20,168 nucleotides of DNA from Chloroflexota bacterium. GTDB lineage: Bacteria; Chloroflexota; Dehalococcoidia; Lucifugimonadales; Lucifugimonadaceae. The position numbers were made by a program, and so were the translations under genes. Under the pieces are notes generated by a model. The model was not told where the DNA came from. It was given only the letters and a program-made list of their open reading frames with translations, and made no database searches. The stretch is from assembly GCA_002730795.1 (NCBI GenBank), contig PCAX01000024.1, positions 13,041 to 33,208 of the forward strand. The letters are read 5' to 3'. Numbering within the stretch: the first letter of the stretch is position 1; each line of letters starts with the position of its first letter. Positions 7,812-14,659 of the stretch are shown piece after piece.

Positions 7812-8632
7812 CCAAACCATAAACTTAGTGGGACTCTGCTCAAAATATCTTCTTTTTCACTTACAGATAAACCAAGCTCTTCTGTAAATAAATTAAGATT
7901 CTGCAAATAGGTAGTTCCTTTGGACCACAATGAATTTGGGAAGTTGGATCCCCAGACACAACGATTGGTACCAAACATTGTTATTACTTCCCTCACAGGG
8001 TCGTGCATATCTGGATGGGGGTAAACCCTGGAGGAACCATGAGTTCCACTTGTAAGCTTAGCGTAAATGTTTTGATGTGTAGCGAGATACTCTAGGGCCC
8101 TTAACGTTTCAGCAGTTTTGTTTGAGGTGTTCAACATAAAACAGTGATCAATTACGATTCTAAGAGGGAACAAATCAGTAGCTATTTTTCCAATTTCGGT
8201 AACCCGTTCCAAATCATCCATAACCATACAGTTTACGACTATACCAAGATGCAACGCTTTCTCCCAAAGACGGTAAACGTTTGGAGATGATAACCGCCCA
8301 GTTGCATCCTTTATCCCTCTAAGCCCACTAATATTGGATTTATTAACCGATTTCTCCAAGATTTCGATGTGATCCTCATCATCGGGGTTTAATGTAATAA
8401 CTCCCGTAGCCCAATTTTTGTGTATATTTGATGATTCAATCACATAACTATTATCAAATCCGTAGAATGTACCTGTTTGAATAAAAACAGCCTTTGAAAC
8501 TCCTGAATCTAACATTCTGCGCCGTAGGTCTGATGCTGACGCCGGCTCACCTGGGTCCCAAGGGTCTGCTATAGTGGGAAACTTTACTCTGTTTTCAGAG
8601 TATATATGAGGATGAGAATCTACTATTTCCAT
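7793..8632 (-). CDS. Amidohydrolase-2 family protein (TIM-barrel lactonase/decarboxylase type)
   Basis: The 279-residue protein starts with MEIVDSHPHIY, carrying the HxH metal motif (His7, His9). It continues with RIVIDHCF (158-165, His163) and ends its barrel with CVWGSNFP (225-232). This is the amidohydrolase-2/COG3618 group, which includes L-fuconolactonase, L-rhamnono-lactonase and 2-pyrone-4,6-dicarboxylate lactonase. The last-strand aspartate of the WGSDFP motif is Asn230 here, a variant I have seen in relatives. Given the mutarotase and the rhamnonate-dehydratase-like gene nearby, a sugar-acid lactonase is the most attractive guess, but amide or decarboxylase activity cannot be excluded. 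No obvious ribosome site precedes the ATG, and the MEIVDSH start fits the family. A 155-base gap separates it from the MFS gene upstream on the same strand. Confidence 0.75.
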   Translation of the reverse strand: MEIVDSHPHIYSENRVKFPTIADPWDPGEPASASDLRRRMLDSGVSKAVFIQTGTFYGFDNSYVIESSNIHKNWATGVITLNPDDEDHIEILEKSVNKSNISGLRGIKDATGRLSSPNVYRLWEKALHLGIVVNCMVMDDLERVTEIGKIATDLFPLRIVIDHCFMLNTSNKTAETLRALEYLATHQNIYAKLTSGTHGSSRVYPHPDMHDPVREVITMFGTNRCVWGSNFPNSLWSKGTTYLQNLNLFTEELGLSVSEKEDILSRVPLSLWFGSQVST

Positions 8633-8731
8633 AAAAGTACAGGGATGTGAATTGCCCTTAAGAAAGTGATTTTACCATACCAAAATTACACAACCATAGC
8701 CCAAATAAAAAAATCTACTCAACTAATAATT

Positions 8732-8780
8732 CTATCGGTTTTGTTAAACCATTAACATGTGACCGATAGTCGTGTTAATG
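8732..8780. promoter_or_regulatory. Two overlapping, mutually exclusive hairpins
   Basis: Hairpin 1 spans 8732-8769: CTATCGGT pairs with ACCGATAG (8 bp), and inside it TGTTAA pairs with TTAACA around ACCA. Hairpin 2 spans 8750-8780: CATTAACA pairs with TGTTAATG (8 bp) around 15 bases. Both need the arm at 8752-8757, so only one can form at a time. The element lies between the end of the selenoprotein-dehydratase-MFS operon and the amidohydrolase gene. It could be a terminator, an attenuator or paired operator sites. There is no immediate T tract. Confidence 0.4.
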
Positions 8781-8787
8781 ATAGCGG

Positions 8788-10005
8788 TTAGACGGTCCTT
8801 AAACGTCTTAAAAACAGGAACAACAATAACCCCGATATCGATACGCAAGACCCTGCCAAAAAAAGCGCTTGCGAGATACCCAAGAATTCAGCAGCAGCTC
8901 CAATTAAAATATGACCAATCCACCCAAAGCCAATAACAAAGGTCCAGCCTCCTATGGCTCGTCCCCTCATATCTTCAGGAACGTTTAACTGTAATAATGT
9001 CCATTGCAATGAATCAAATACCGCTGAGCAAGCACCTACTCCCAAAAGTAAGATTCCCGCCAACACATAAATCCCTCCCAACGAAAAAGTCGCTATGAAT
9101 ATCCCATATAAAACTGTCACAACTATAAGAAGTTTTCCCTTGTGTTTGAAATCCGCCAAATTCATCAAAAAGATGGTCCCTAAAAGAGACCCAAATGCGG
9201 CTATTGAAGACAAGGAGCCGTACCCTGTTACATTCAACTTCAAAACTTCCTGAGCGACTGCAGGTAAAATAGCCTGATATGCAAATCCAAAAATTTCGAT
9301 CACAAAAGCCAATAATAAAAGAGTTCTCAAAAGTGAATTAGAAAATAAAACATGCATACCTCGGCCAACTTCACTGAAAAACAATCCCGTTTTTTTCGTC
9401 ATATGTGTTGGCATTATATTCTTCAATAAAAAAAAACAATTTACTGAAGCTATCAGGTAAATAGCCGTAACAAAAAATAAAGTTGCTGAACCTCCTGTCT
9501 TGTCAAACAAAAGAGTACTACCAAAAGCTGTCACAACTGCAGTTGCTCTCATCGCAACTGATCCTGTAGAAATCGCATTCATTCGAGCATCATTGGGAAC
9601 GACGTCCATAAAGGATTTTTGGGTCGATGGTTGAAGGAATGCAAAACCGACTCCCGACATCAAAATTATTGCGAACATAATTAGAACATTCGTGTCTCCG
9701 TGCATAACTGCAAATGCCATAAGAATTGCGAAAAACGCTTGCGCTATACCCACAGAAAATAAAATTCGGCGGATCGGTATTCTGTCTGAAACAGTTCCGG
9801 CAAACGGGGCTAGTAACATCATCGGTATTTGCCTGACGGCAAATGACATACCGGTCAAAAAAACTGATTCAGTTTGGTAGATAAACAACCACCCTATAGC
9901 CAAACGTTCACTCCATTGGGCAACAGAAAATACCGTTGCTGAAAACAGTAACTTTCTATACTCCGGTACAGAAATTGCCGAAAAGGTTCCAGTTTTTAAC
10001 CACAT
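8788..10005 (-). CDS. MFS transporter (EntS/MFS_3-like)
   Basis: The 405-residue protein is strongly hydrophobic with about 12 predicted membrane segments, typical of the major facilitator superfamily. The cytoplasmic loop between helices 2 and 3 reads GTVSDRIPIRRILF (about 75-88), the characteristic MFS G-x-x-x-D-R motif A. The N-terminus WLKTGTFSAISVPEYRKLL (2-20) and the segment AQWSERLAIGWLFIYQTES resemble the MFS_3 group that contains the enterobactin exporter EntS and many uncharacterised permeases. The substrate and even the direction of transport are unknown. It begins 8 bases after the stop of the rhamnonate-dehydratase-like gene with a weak GGA ribosome site, so it is the last gene of the four-gene operon. 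Uptake or export of a sugar acid or related product is plausible. Confidence 0.85.
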   Translation of the reverse strand: MWLKTGTFSAISVPEYRKLLFSATVFSVAQWSERLAIGWLFIYQTESVFLTGMSFAVRQIPMMLLAPFAGTVSDRIPIRRILFSVGIAQAFFAILMAFAVMHGDTNVLIMFAIILMSGVGFAFLQPSTQKSFMDVVPNDARMNAISTGSVAMRATAVVTAFGSTLLFDKTGGSATLFFVTAIYLIASVNCFFLLKNIMPTHMTKKTGLFFSEVGRGMHVLFSNSLLRTLLLLAFVIEIFGFAYQAILPAVAQEVLKLNVTGYGSLSSIAAFGSLLGTIFLMNLADFKHKGKLLIVVTVLYGIFIATFSLGGIYVLAGILLLGVGACSAVFDSLQWTLLQLNVPEDMRGRAIGGWTFVIGFGWIGHILIGAAAEFLGISQALFLAGSCVSISGLLLFLFLRRLRTV

Positions 10006-10013
10006 AATCCAGC

Positions 10014-11192
10014 TTAAACAGCTTTATCTTCAATCCAATCCTGAGTTATTTCCAAACCAAAACCCGGAGCATCGGATGGAGTAAGATATCCATCTTTTAC
10101 TATCGGCGTTCCAGGCAGAACTATCATCTCTTCCAGAGGTACTCCCGGTGGGGATACTCCTTCTGATCTTTCCGCCCACAAAACAGAAGGCATAGAAAAC
10201 GCCAGATGTTGGCCATACGGATAATTTGTACTGGCGTGGGGGATAACACTCAACCCATGTGCCTGAGCTAAGTTGCAAATCTTAATTCCTGCGGTCATTC
10301 CACCAACCCAATTTAAATCAGGTTGAAAAATATCAACTAGCCCGTGTGATGCTGCGAGAGCAAATGGGTGTATAGAATACCAGTGTTCACCGGTCGCCAA
10401 AATCTGCCATGGAACGCGCTTTCGAACCCTAAAATAACTGTCCATGTCCTCCGGTAATAAATAATCTTCGAGCCATTTAATCCTATACGGCCGTAAAGCC
10501 TCTGAAAGTCTCACTACGTATTCAGTGTTGAGAGACATCCATGCGTCTACCGCTATTTCCACATCGTTTCCCACAAGTTGCCGAGTGTTTGCCACTAATT
10601 CTTCACTTTCGTTAATTCCCCGTACACCATCTTCTGGGCCAGCTCTTAGAAAAAGTTTCACCGCTTTAAATCCCAGTTCTAAAAACCATTCAATACTGTT
10701 TTGGGTGCCATAGGAAATATCGGTGTTACTCGCATAACAGAAAATCTTTTTCTTTTGTGGGCCACCGATCAATTCATATACAGGGCAACGTAGAATTTTT
10801 CCTTTGAGATCCCATAAAGCATTGTCAACGGCACTTATCGCATAACTTGCAATACCAGAGGTTCCATACGGAGCTGAAGCTTTTTGCATTAAGTCCCAGG
10901 CCCGTTCTGTAGCCATACAATCTTCACCAACTAGTAATTCAGAAAAATGACCATTTATTATTTTCTTTACCGGCCCTTCGTGCAAAGTCAATCCGAATCC
11001 CCAAGTACCATCTTCCGCTGTAATCACACATGCTATTCGTTCCCAGTTGACATTCCAGTCAGTTTTCTTCAAATCGGGGTACCGCCTCATAGGGGAGATA
11101 AAACCTTCTGTTTTAATTTTAGGTACCCTTGGTTCAGTCTTGAAATTCGGAGTCACGTTTACAACAATGGCTTCGATCGATTTAATTTTCAT
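10014..11192 (-). CDS. Enolase-superfamily sugar-acid dehydratase, L-rhamnonate dehydratase-like
   Basis: The 392-residue protein is a mandelate-racemase-type member of the enolase superfamily. The three Mg2+ ligands are Asp216 (VDAWMS), Glu242 (WLEDYL) and Glu269 (ATGEHW). The general acid/base His319 lies in VIPHAST, paired with Asp292 in QPDLNWVGG. The runs DAWMS, RIKWLED, TGEHW, FQPDLNWVGGMT and PHAS resemble L-rhamnonate dehydratase (RhmD) more than mandelate racemase or muconate cycloisomerase. RhmD dehydrates L-rhamnonate to 2-keto-3-deoxy-L-rhamnonate. Specificity within this group is variable, so treat the substrate as likely 6-deoxyhexonate or another acid sugar. The start has an AGGTG ribosome site 6 bases upstream. 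It follows the mannonate-dehydratase-like gene by 36 bases and precedes the MFS gene by 8. Confidence 0.85.
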   Translation of the reverse strand: MKIKSIEAIVVNVTPNFKTEPRVPKIKTEGFISPMRRYPDLKKTDWNVNWERIACVITAEDGTWGFGLTLHEGPVKKIINGHFSELLVGEDCMATERAWDLMQKASAPYGTSGIASYAISAVDNALWDLKGKILRCPVYELIGGPQKKKIFCYASNTDISYGTQNSIEWFLELGFKAVKLFLRAGPEDGVRGINESEELVANTRQLVGNDVEIAVDAWMSLNTEYVVRLSEALRPYRIKWLEDYLLPEDMDSYFRVRKRVPWQILATGEHWYSIHPFALAASHGLVDIFQPDLNWVGGMTAGIKICNLAQAHGLSVIPHASTNYPYGQHLAFSMPSVLWAERSEGVSPPGVPLEEMIVLPGTPIVKDGYLTPSDAPGFGLEITQDWIEDKAV

Positions 11193-11228
11193 TCTTTACA
11201 CCTAACACAAATTATGATGAATCGTATT

Positions 11229-12239
11229 TTATAGGGACAGAGAGGCCTGTAACATAGCTCGCGCATAGCCGGTTGTATAGGCAAATCCAGTGTAATTGTT
11301 CGATGATATTCCATCGAATGGATTTTCTCTGTCCGCATCTAAAACAGGGGGATGTTCAGGATAAATAAGACGGGGGTATTTTTGTTTGACCAATTCCTTC
11401 ATCACCGCAAACATGTCCACTTCACCTTCATCCAAAAACACTTCAGTATATTTTTCCGAAGGAATTACGGTGTAAACATTACGGAAATGGACGTGGTTGA
11501 TTCTATCTTTTTTTCCGAAATACTTGATTACTTCAACTGGATCATGCCCTAACTCTCGAGTAACTCCACAATCAAAAGTTATACCGTTACTAGGGCTATC
11601 AACGATATCCACAAGTTTTTTCCATCCATCCAAACTGCCCATAATCTGTTCTGAACCTCTGCTGATTGGGGCAGGAGGATCGTTCGGGTGAAGCGCTAAA
11701 CGGACACCAGAATCATGGGCAACTGGTACCACTGCTTTTAAAAAGTAAGTCACGTTGTCCCACATCGTTTTGAGGTTGTGAGCACCTTCTTCACGTAAAG
11801 GTGGTAAATCCTTTATAATTTCATAATCAAAAGCAGTGAGCCCTGCACCACCTCTTCCCTTCTCTTGATAGTATCCTTCCGTTGCCCGATGGGCGTAAAA
11901 ATTATATTCCATGACAGGTAAACCCACTTGCCCAGCTACTTTTATCGATCTAATAACCAAATCAATTTCTTTATCCCGACCCTGCCTGCCGTAAACTGCC
12001 TCATCAAAACCGGAGAACATTAGGTTACCTATTTTCATCTCAAATTCTTCGGCCTTGTTTTGCATAGCTTCAATTACAGATTTTTCCCAAGGAATAGGAG
12101 GACCTGTCAAACTTAAATGATTAATACCTAGTTGCTTGATCCTCCTTAAAGTGTGGTCCTTTAGGTCATTGGAAAAAAGTGTGATCTTTGGGGTATCAGG
12201 GGACTCCTGAGGAAGGTTTGACTTACTCGAATATTCCAT
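11229..12239 (-). CDS. Mannonate dehydratase-like TIM-barrel protein (UxuA family)
   Basis: The 336-residue protein matches the UxuA-type mannonate dehydratase family, xylose-isomerase-like TIM barrels that use Mn2+ or Fe2+. Recognisable pieces are PVMEYNFYAHRATEGYY (108-124), LALHPNDPP (181-189), ITFDCGVTRELG (220-231), INHVHFRNV (247-255), FLDEGEVDM (268-276) and IYPEHPP (292-298, where UxuA has a DHG motif). UxuA dehydrates D-mannonate to 2-keto-3-deoxygluconate. E. coli UxuA is 394 residues, so this shorter relative may have a different hexonate substrate. Its ATG is separated from the selenoprotein stop codon by only 2 bases and has no ribosome site of its own, so translation is probably coupled to readthrough of the selenoprotein. 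Confidence 0.8.
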   Translation of the reverse strand: MEYSSKSNLPQESPDTPKITLFSNDLKDHTLRRIKQLGINHLSLTGPPIPWEKSVIEAMQNKAEEFEMKIGNLMFSGFDEAVYGRQGRDKEIDLVIRSIKVAGQVGLPVMEYNFYAHRATEGYYQEKGRGGAGLTAFDYEIIKDLPPLREEGAHNLKTMWDNVTYFLKAVVPVAHDSGVRLALHPNDPPAPISRGSEQIMGSLDGWKKLVDIVDSPSNGITFDCGVTRELGHDPVEVIKYFGKKDRINHVHFRNVYTVIPSEKYTEVFLDEGEVDMFAVMKELVKQKYPRLIYPEHPPVLDADRENPFDGISSNNYTGFAYTTGYARAMLQASLSL

Positions 12240-12241
12240 AA

Positions 12242-13939
12242 TTAGGGTAAAAATTCATCTATGCCTATAATGGAAGGGGCCGGCCCGCTTGGAAAAACCG
12301 CGGTTTTTGCTCTGTCAGCGCCAACGACTACGATGTAACAGTCATCGGGAGAATTCATTACAGAAATTTCAACCGATTGTTTTTGGTCTTCGGTTAAATT
12401 TTTCATCCACTGCCAACCCTTGTCAACTCTTGCATCTTCTAGTGGCATGTAATGTGTCATTTTACCTAGACTGCCGACAGCATTTTTATGTATGAATTCT
12501 TTCGCCTTCTGCTTGCTAAACTCTCCCGCATGTCCTATAGGACCAGCTACGTCGGGAGGCATTAATATAAGACGTTCATTACCACCACCAACCCCTTTGC
12601 TTTGGATGTTAGCAGTTCCAAAAGTGCAACCATAAGCCAAAACTTTCAGAAGGTCTTCAGCTTCGGTGTTACCTTGGTCTTGAACGTCCAGTTCACCATC
12701 AGTAACAAAAACGCTGACAGTACTTTCGTTGGATTTAAATCCATTGTCCACATGAAACGGATCCCAAGGGCTCATTTCTTCGTTTTCCGCAATGCATTGG
12801 ACAAATTTCCTTGTCGTCCCGATCGTGTCCATGTCCATTTCATTCGGGTACCAATAGCCAATGTTTTTTAGACAGAGGTAAAAAGCTCGTCCTATTATTA
12901 TGTTGACCTCATTATCTTTACCGGGACCTAATGCTGATTTAGAATTAATTTTTAGGTCTTTCGCTAACGGTCCGTTCACAATTAACAGTGGAGCCTGTGG
13001 GCTAGTGGACATCAAAAGGGATTTGCCTTGGTTATCACTAGCACTCCCACTAAGCAAAGGGTCTCTTTCAGAACCAAGTCTGGAAAACGCTTTTACAGCA
13101 GCTATCAAGACTGGCATATGTTCTGGTTTTGCACCTGCATATGCAGCGTTTACTGCGATCTTTTCCACAGTAGCTACACCAAATCCTGGTGGCATATCAC
13201 AAACAACTTCATTCGCATCTAGAGAAGTTCCATCTAATAGTTCATTGACTGTTTCTCTAGTTGCAGGTAGAAGTGGAAACCCATCACCAATATCTCGGTC
13301 TAATAGGTCTCTATTCATCATAAGAGAACATTTATATTTATCGTCATCTTCATAAGAATAAATGGATTCAGTGTCTGCGGTTTTATTTTCAAAAAGATTT
13401 TTAGAATTCTCAACTGCGGTAAGGGTATCTACTATGTCTTCGAATGCATCTTCAGTCTGTTTTATACAATCTTCAATTGCCAAATTACGATAGATACGTG
13501 GCACGATAACAAATTTAAGATTAGGCATACCAAAAGCACGGGAACTTGCTATGGCATCCCCTTCGAATCTACCAGAAACCAACGGAACGGCTGGCTTTCC
13601 CATCTTTTCGACTTCGATCATGTCATGGACCATCCATGACGCACAAGTCCCTCAGTCGGCTGTAGCTCCTATCACAACATCGCACTCAGCGGCAGCCTGT
13701 TTCACTATATCGGGAGGCGTTGGATAATTCCCACCAGTGTAAAAATTCACTCCCAGGCCAGAAAACTTTTTTTGGAGCATTTCACCAGCCCGTTTAAGAG
13801 CGACATCACCACCATGAGTCCCACTCCATATCAAACCTACAATTTTATTATCTAAGGTAGTAGACCTTTCATTAATTTTGAACGCATTCTCTAGGGCCCT
13901 TTGCCTTGCAACTGGATTCATTACGTCGAGCTTGAACAT
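12242..13939 (-). CDS. UGSC-family selenoprotein with in-frame UGA (U-G-T-C motif), two-domain
   Basis: Read through one in-frame UGA, this is a single 565-residue protein ending in TAA. Residues 1 to about 185 match the UGSC (seleno)protein domain: LDNKIVGLIWSGTHGGDVAL (29-48), then DVVIGATADUGTCASW (87-102) with Sec at 96 and Cys at 99, then MVHDMIEVEKMGKPAVPL and NLKFVIVPR. Residues about 200-565 form a second domain, with DGFPLLPATRETV (219-231), CDMPPGFGVATVEKIAVNAAYAG (247-269), LLIVNGPLAKDL and CIAENEEMSPW (382-392). I recall this region from uncharacterised relatives but cannot name it. The U/C-x-x-C motif recalls GrdB of glycine reductase, so a redox or reductive-cleavage role is inferred; the reaction is unknown. 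GGAGG lies 8 bases before the ATG. It heads the operon with two dehydratases and an MFS gene. Confidence 0.85.
13622..13640 (-). promoter_or_regulatory. Candidate bacterial SECIS hairpin
   Basis: On the mRNA, GUCAUGGA and UCCAUGAC form a perfect 8-bp stem around a UGG loop. The stem begins 11 nt after the UGA and the loop occupies nt 20-22 after it. Bacterial SECIS elements typically have a short apical loop with a G in its first two positions, about 16-37 nt downstream of the UGA; this one satisfies both. The hairpin encodes the conserved residues ASWMVHD. Confidence 0.7.
13652..13654 (-). other. UGA selenocysteine codon
   Basis: The TGA (TCA on the plus strand) falls between codons GAC and GGG ACT TGT. 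The frame before and after it is the same and both halves match the same protein family. Elsewhere in the window TGA ends normal genes, for example at 4343-4345 and 17739-17741, so the genetic code is standard and this codon is locally recoded. Confidence 0.85.
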
Positions 13940-14072
13940 TTGGAAACCTCCGCTTTGCTTAAGAATATGCCGAACTTAATATATAGCAAACTCTATCATT
14001 TTTTGTTTATTCATTTAATACCATACGATATCATTCTGCCTATCCAAATATACAAAAAAAGGTTATTTTGAC
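13940..14072. promoter_or_regulatory. Divergent promoter region between the selenoprotein operon and the NifU-like/glutaredoxin genes
   Basis: The 133-base gap is very AT-rich and separates two back-to-back transcription units, so it must carry both promoters. TATATT-like and TATCAT-like hexamers are present at about 13979-13999, but I cannot pair them with convincing -35 boxes. No strong dyad symmetry or riboswitch-like structure is visible. Confidence 0.4.
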
Positions 14073-14318
14073 ATGGTAAAAGCTACTTCTGATCCAAAAG
14101 TTGACTTCGTGCTCAATCAAATAGAGACAATGGTGGGAGCAGAGGGAGGTAAACTTTTAGATGTAGATATCCAGGAAAATTCACTGAGTGTAAAATATGT
14201 GCCTGGTATAAACGAAGAATGCCCAGAGTGCGTCCCTTCGCACGAGCAGGTTGATATTTTCTTAAAAACATCACTTGGAATACACGCCCCTCACATAAAG
14301 TCAGTGGACGTCACCTAA
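14073..14318 (+). CDS. Small CxxC protein, divergent NifU C-terminal-domain-like
   Basis: The 81-residue protein has the shape of the NifU C-terminal (Nfu) domain. There is an N-terminal helix (VDFVLNQIETMVGAEGG), a strand pair (LLDVDIQENSLSVKYVPG), a CPEC motif (Cys50 and Cys53), a helix and a C-terminal IKSVDVT strand. In Nfu proteins the motif is usually CSGCP and the two cysteines bridge an Fe-S cluster across a dimer. Here the surrounding sequence (INEECPECVPSHEQVD) is different, so iron-sulfur binding is only a possibility, and a thiol redox role is an alternative. The gene is back to back with the selenoprotein gene, and its stop codon abuts the ATG of the glutaredoxin-like gene with no gap. 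Any ribosome site is weak. Confidence 0.6.
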   Translation: MVKATSDPKVDFVLNQIETMVGAEGGKLLDVDIQENSLSVKYVPGINEECPECVPSHEQVDIFLKTSLGIHAPHIKSVDVT

Positions 14319-14558
14319 ATGAAAACCGATATCATTGTGTATACTTCGAACTTGTGCTCAACTTGTCAAATGACCAAAGAATATCTGAAACTCAAGAACC
14401 AATCTTTCATTGAAAAAAATGTATCTACTGATATTAAAGCTCGGGAAGAACTTATAGAAATGGGGATAGATACAACTCCATTAACTCTAATCGGCCGCGA
14501 TAAGATTGTTGGTTTCAACAGTTCAAAAATCGACAATGCGATAGACCAATTGTTGTGA
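14319..14558 (+). CDS. Glutaredoxin-like dithiol protein
   Basis: The 79-residue protein has the compact glutaredoxin/NrdH fold. A first strand, DIIVYTSN, leads into the active-site CSTC motif (Cys13 and Cys16). This is followed by MTKEYLKLKNQSFIEKNVSTD, a cis-proline segment TTPLTLIGRDKIVGF (51-65) and a C-terminal helix. Such proteins reduce disulfides using glutathione, thioredoxin reductase or a low-molecular-weight thiol; the sequence does not say which. The ATG follows the stop codon of the NifU-like gene directly (TAAATG), so the two are translationally coupled. The position next to a divergent selenoprotein makes it a natural candidate to reduce a Sec-S-Cys bond in the U-x-x-C motif, which is an inference. 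Confidence 0.8.
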   Translation: MKTDIIVYTSNLCSTCQMTKEYLKLKNQSFIEKNVSTDIKAREELIEMGIDTTPLTLIGRDKIVGFNSSKIDNAIDQLL

Positions 14559-14659
14559 TTCTTTGGAATAACAAATCAAATGTTGAATATTTTCATAATC
14601 AAATGTTTAGAGTCTAGAATTTTAACCTGTCAAATTGAAATAACTGGAACCTGTTCACA

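Noticed and set aside
12900..13355. 151-codon plus-strand open frame
   Set aside because: It is antisense to the selenoprotein gene, with no family resemblance and no ribosome site.
12242..13633. Independent 463-residue protein starting at MVHDMIEVEK
   Set aside because: This start lies inside the conserved UGSC domain, just after the U-x-x-C motif, and has no ribosome site; upstream in-frame sequence clearly belongs to the same domain.
13652..13654. Nonsense mutation or frameshift making the gene at 12242-13939 a pseudogene
   Set aside because: The frame is intact on both sides, the rest of the gene shows no decay, the UGA falls on the known Sec position of the family, and a SECIS-like hairpin follows.
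14559..14659. Possible extra small gene or regulatory RNA between the glutaredoxin-like and ThDP genes
   Set aside because: No coding frame with a ribosome site and no strong hairpin was seen.
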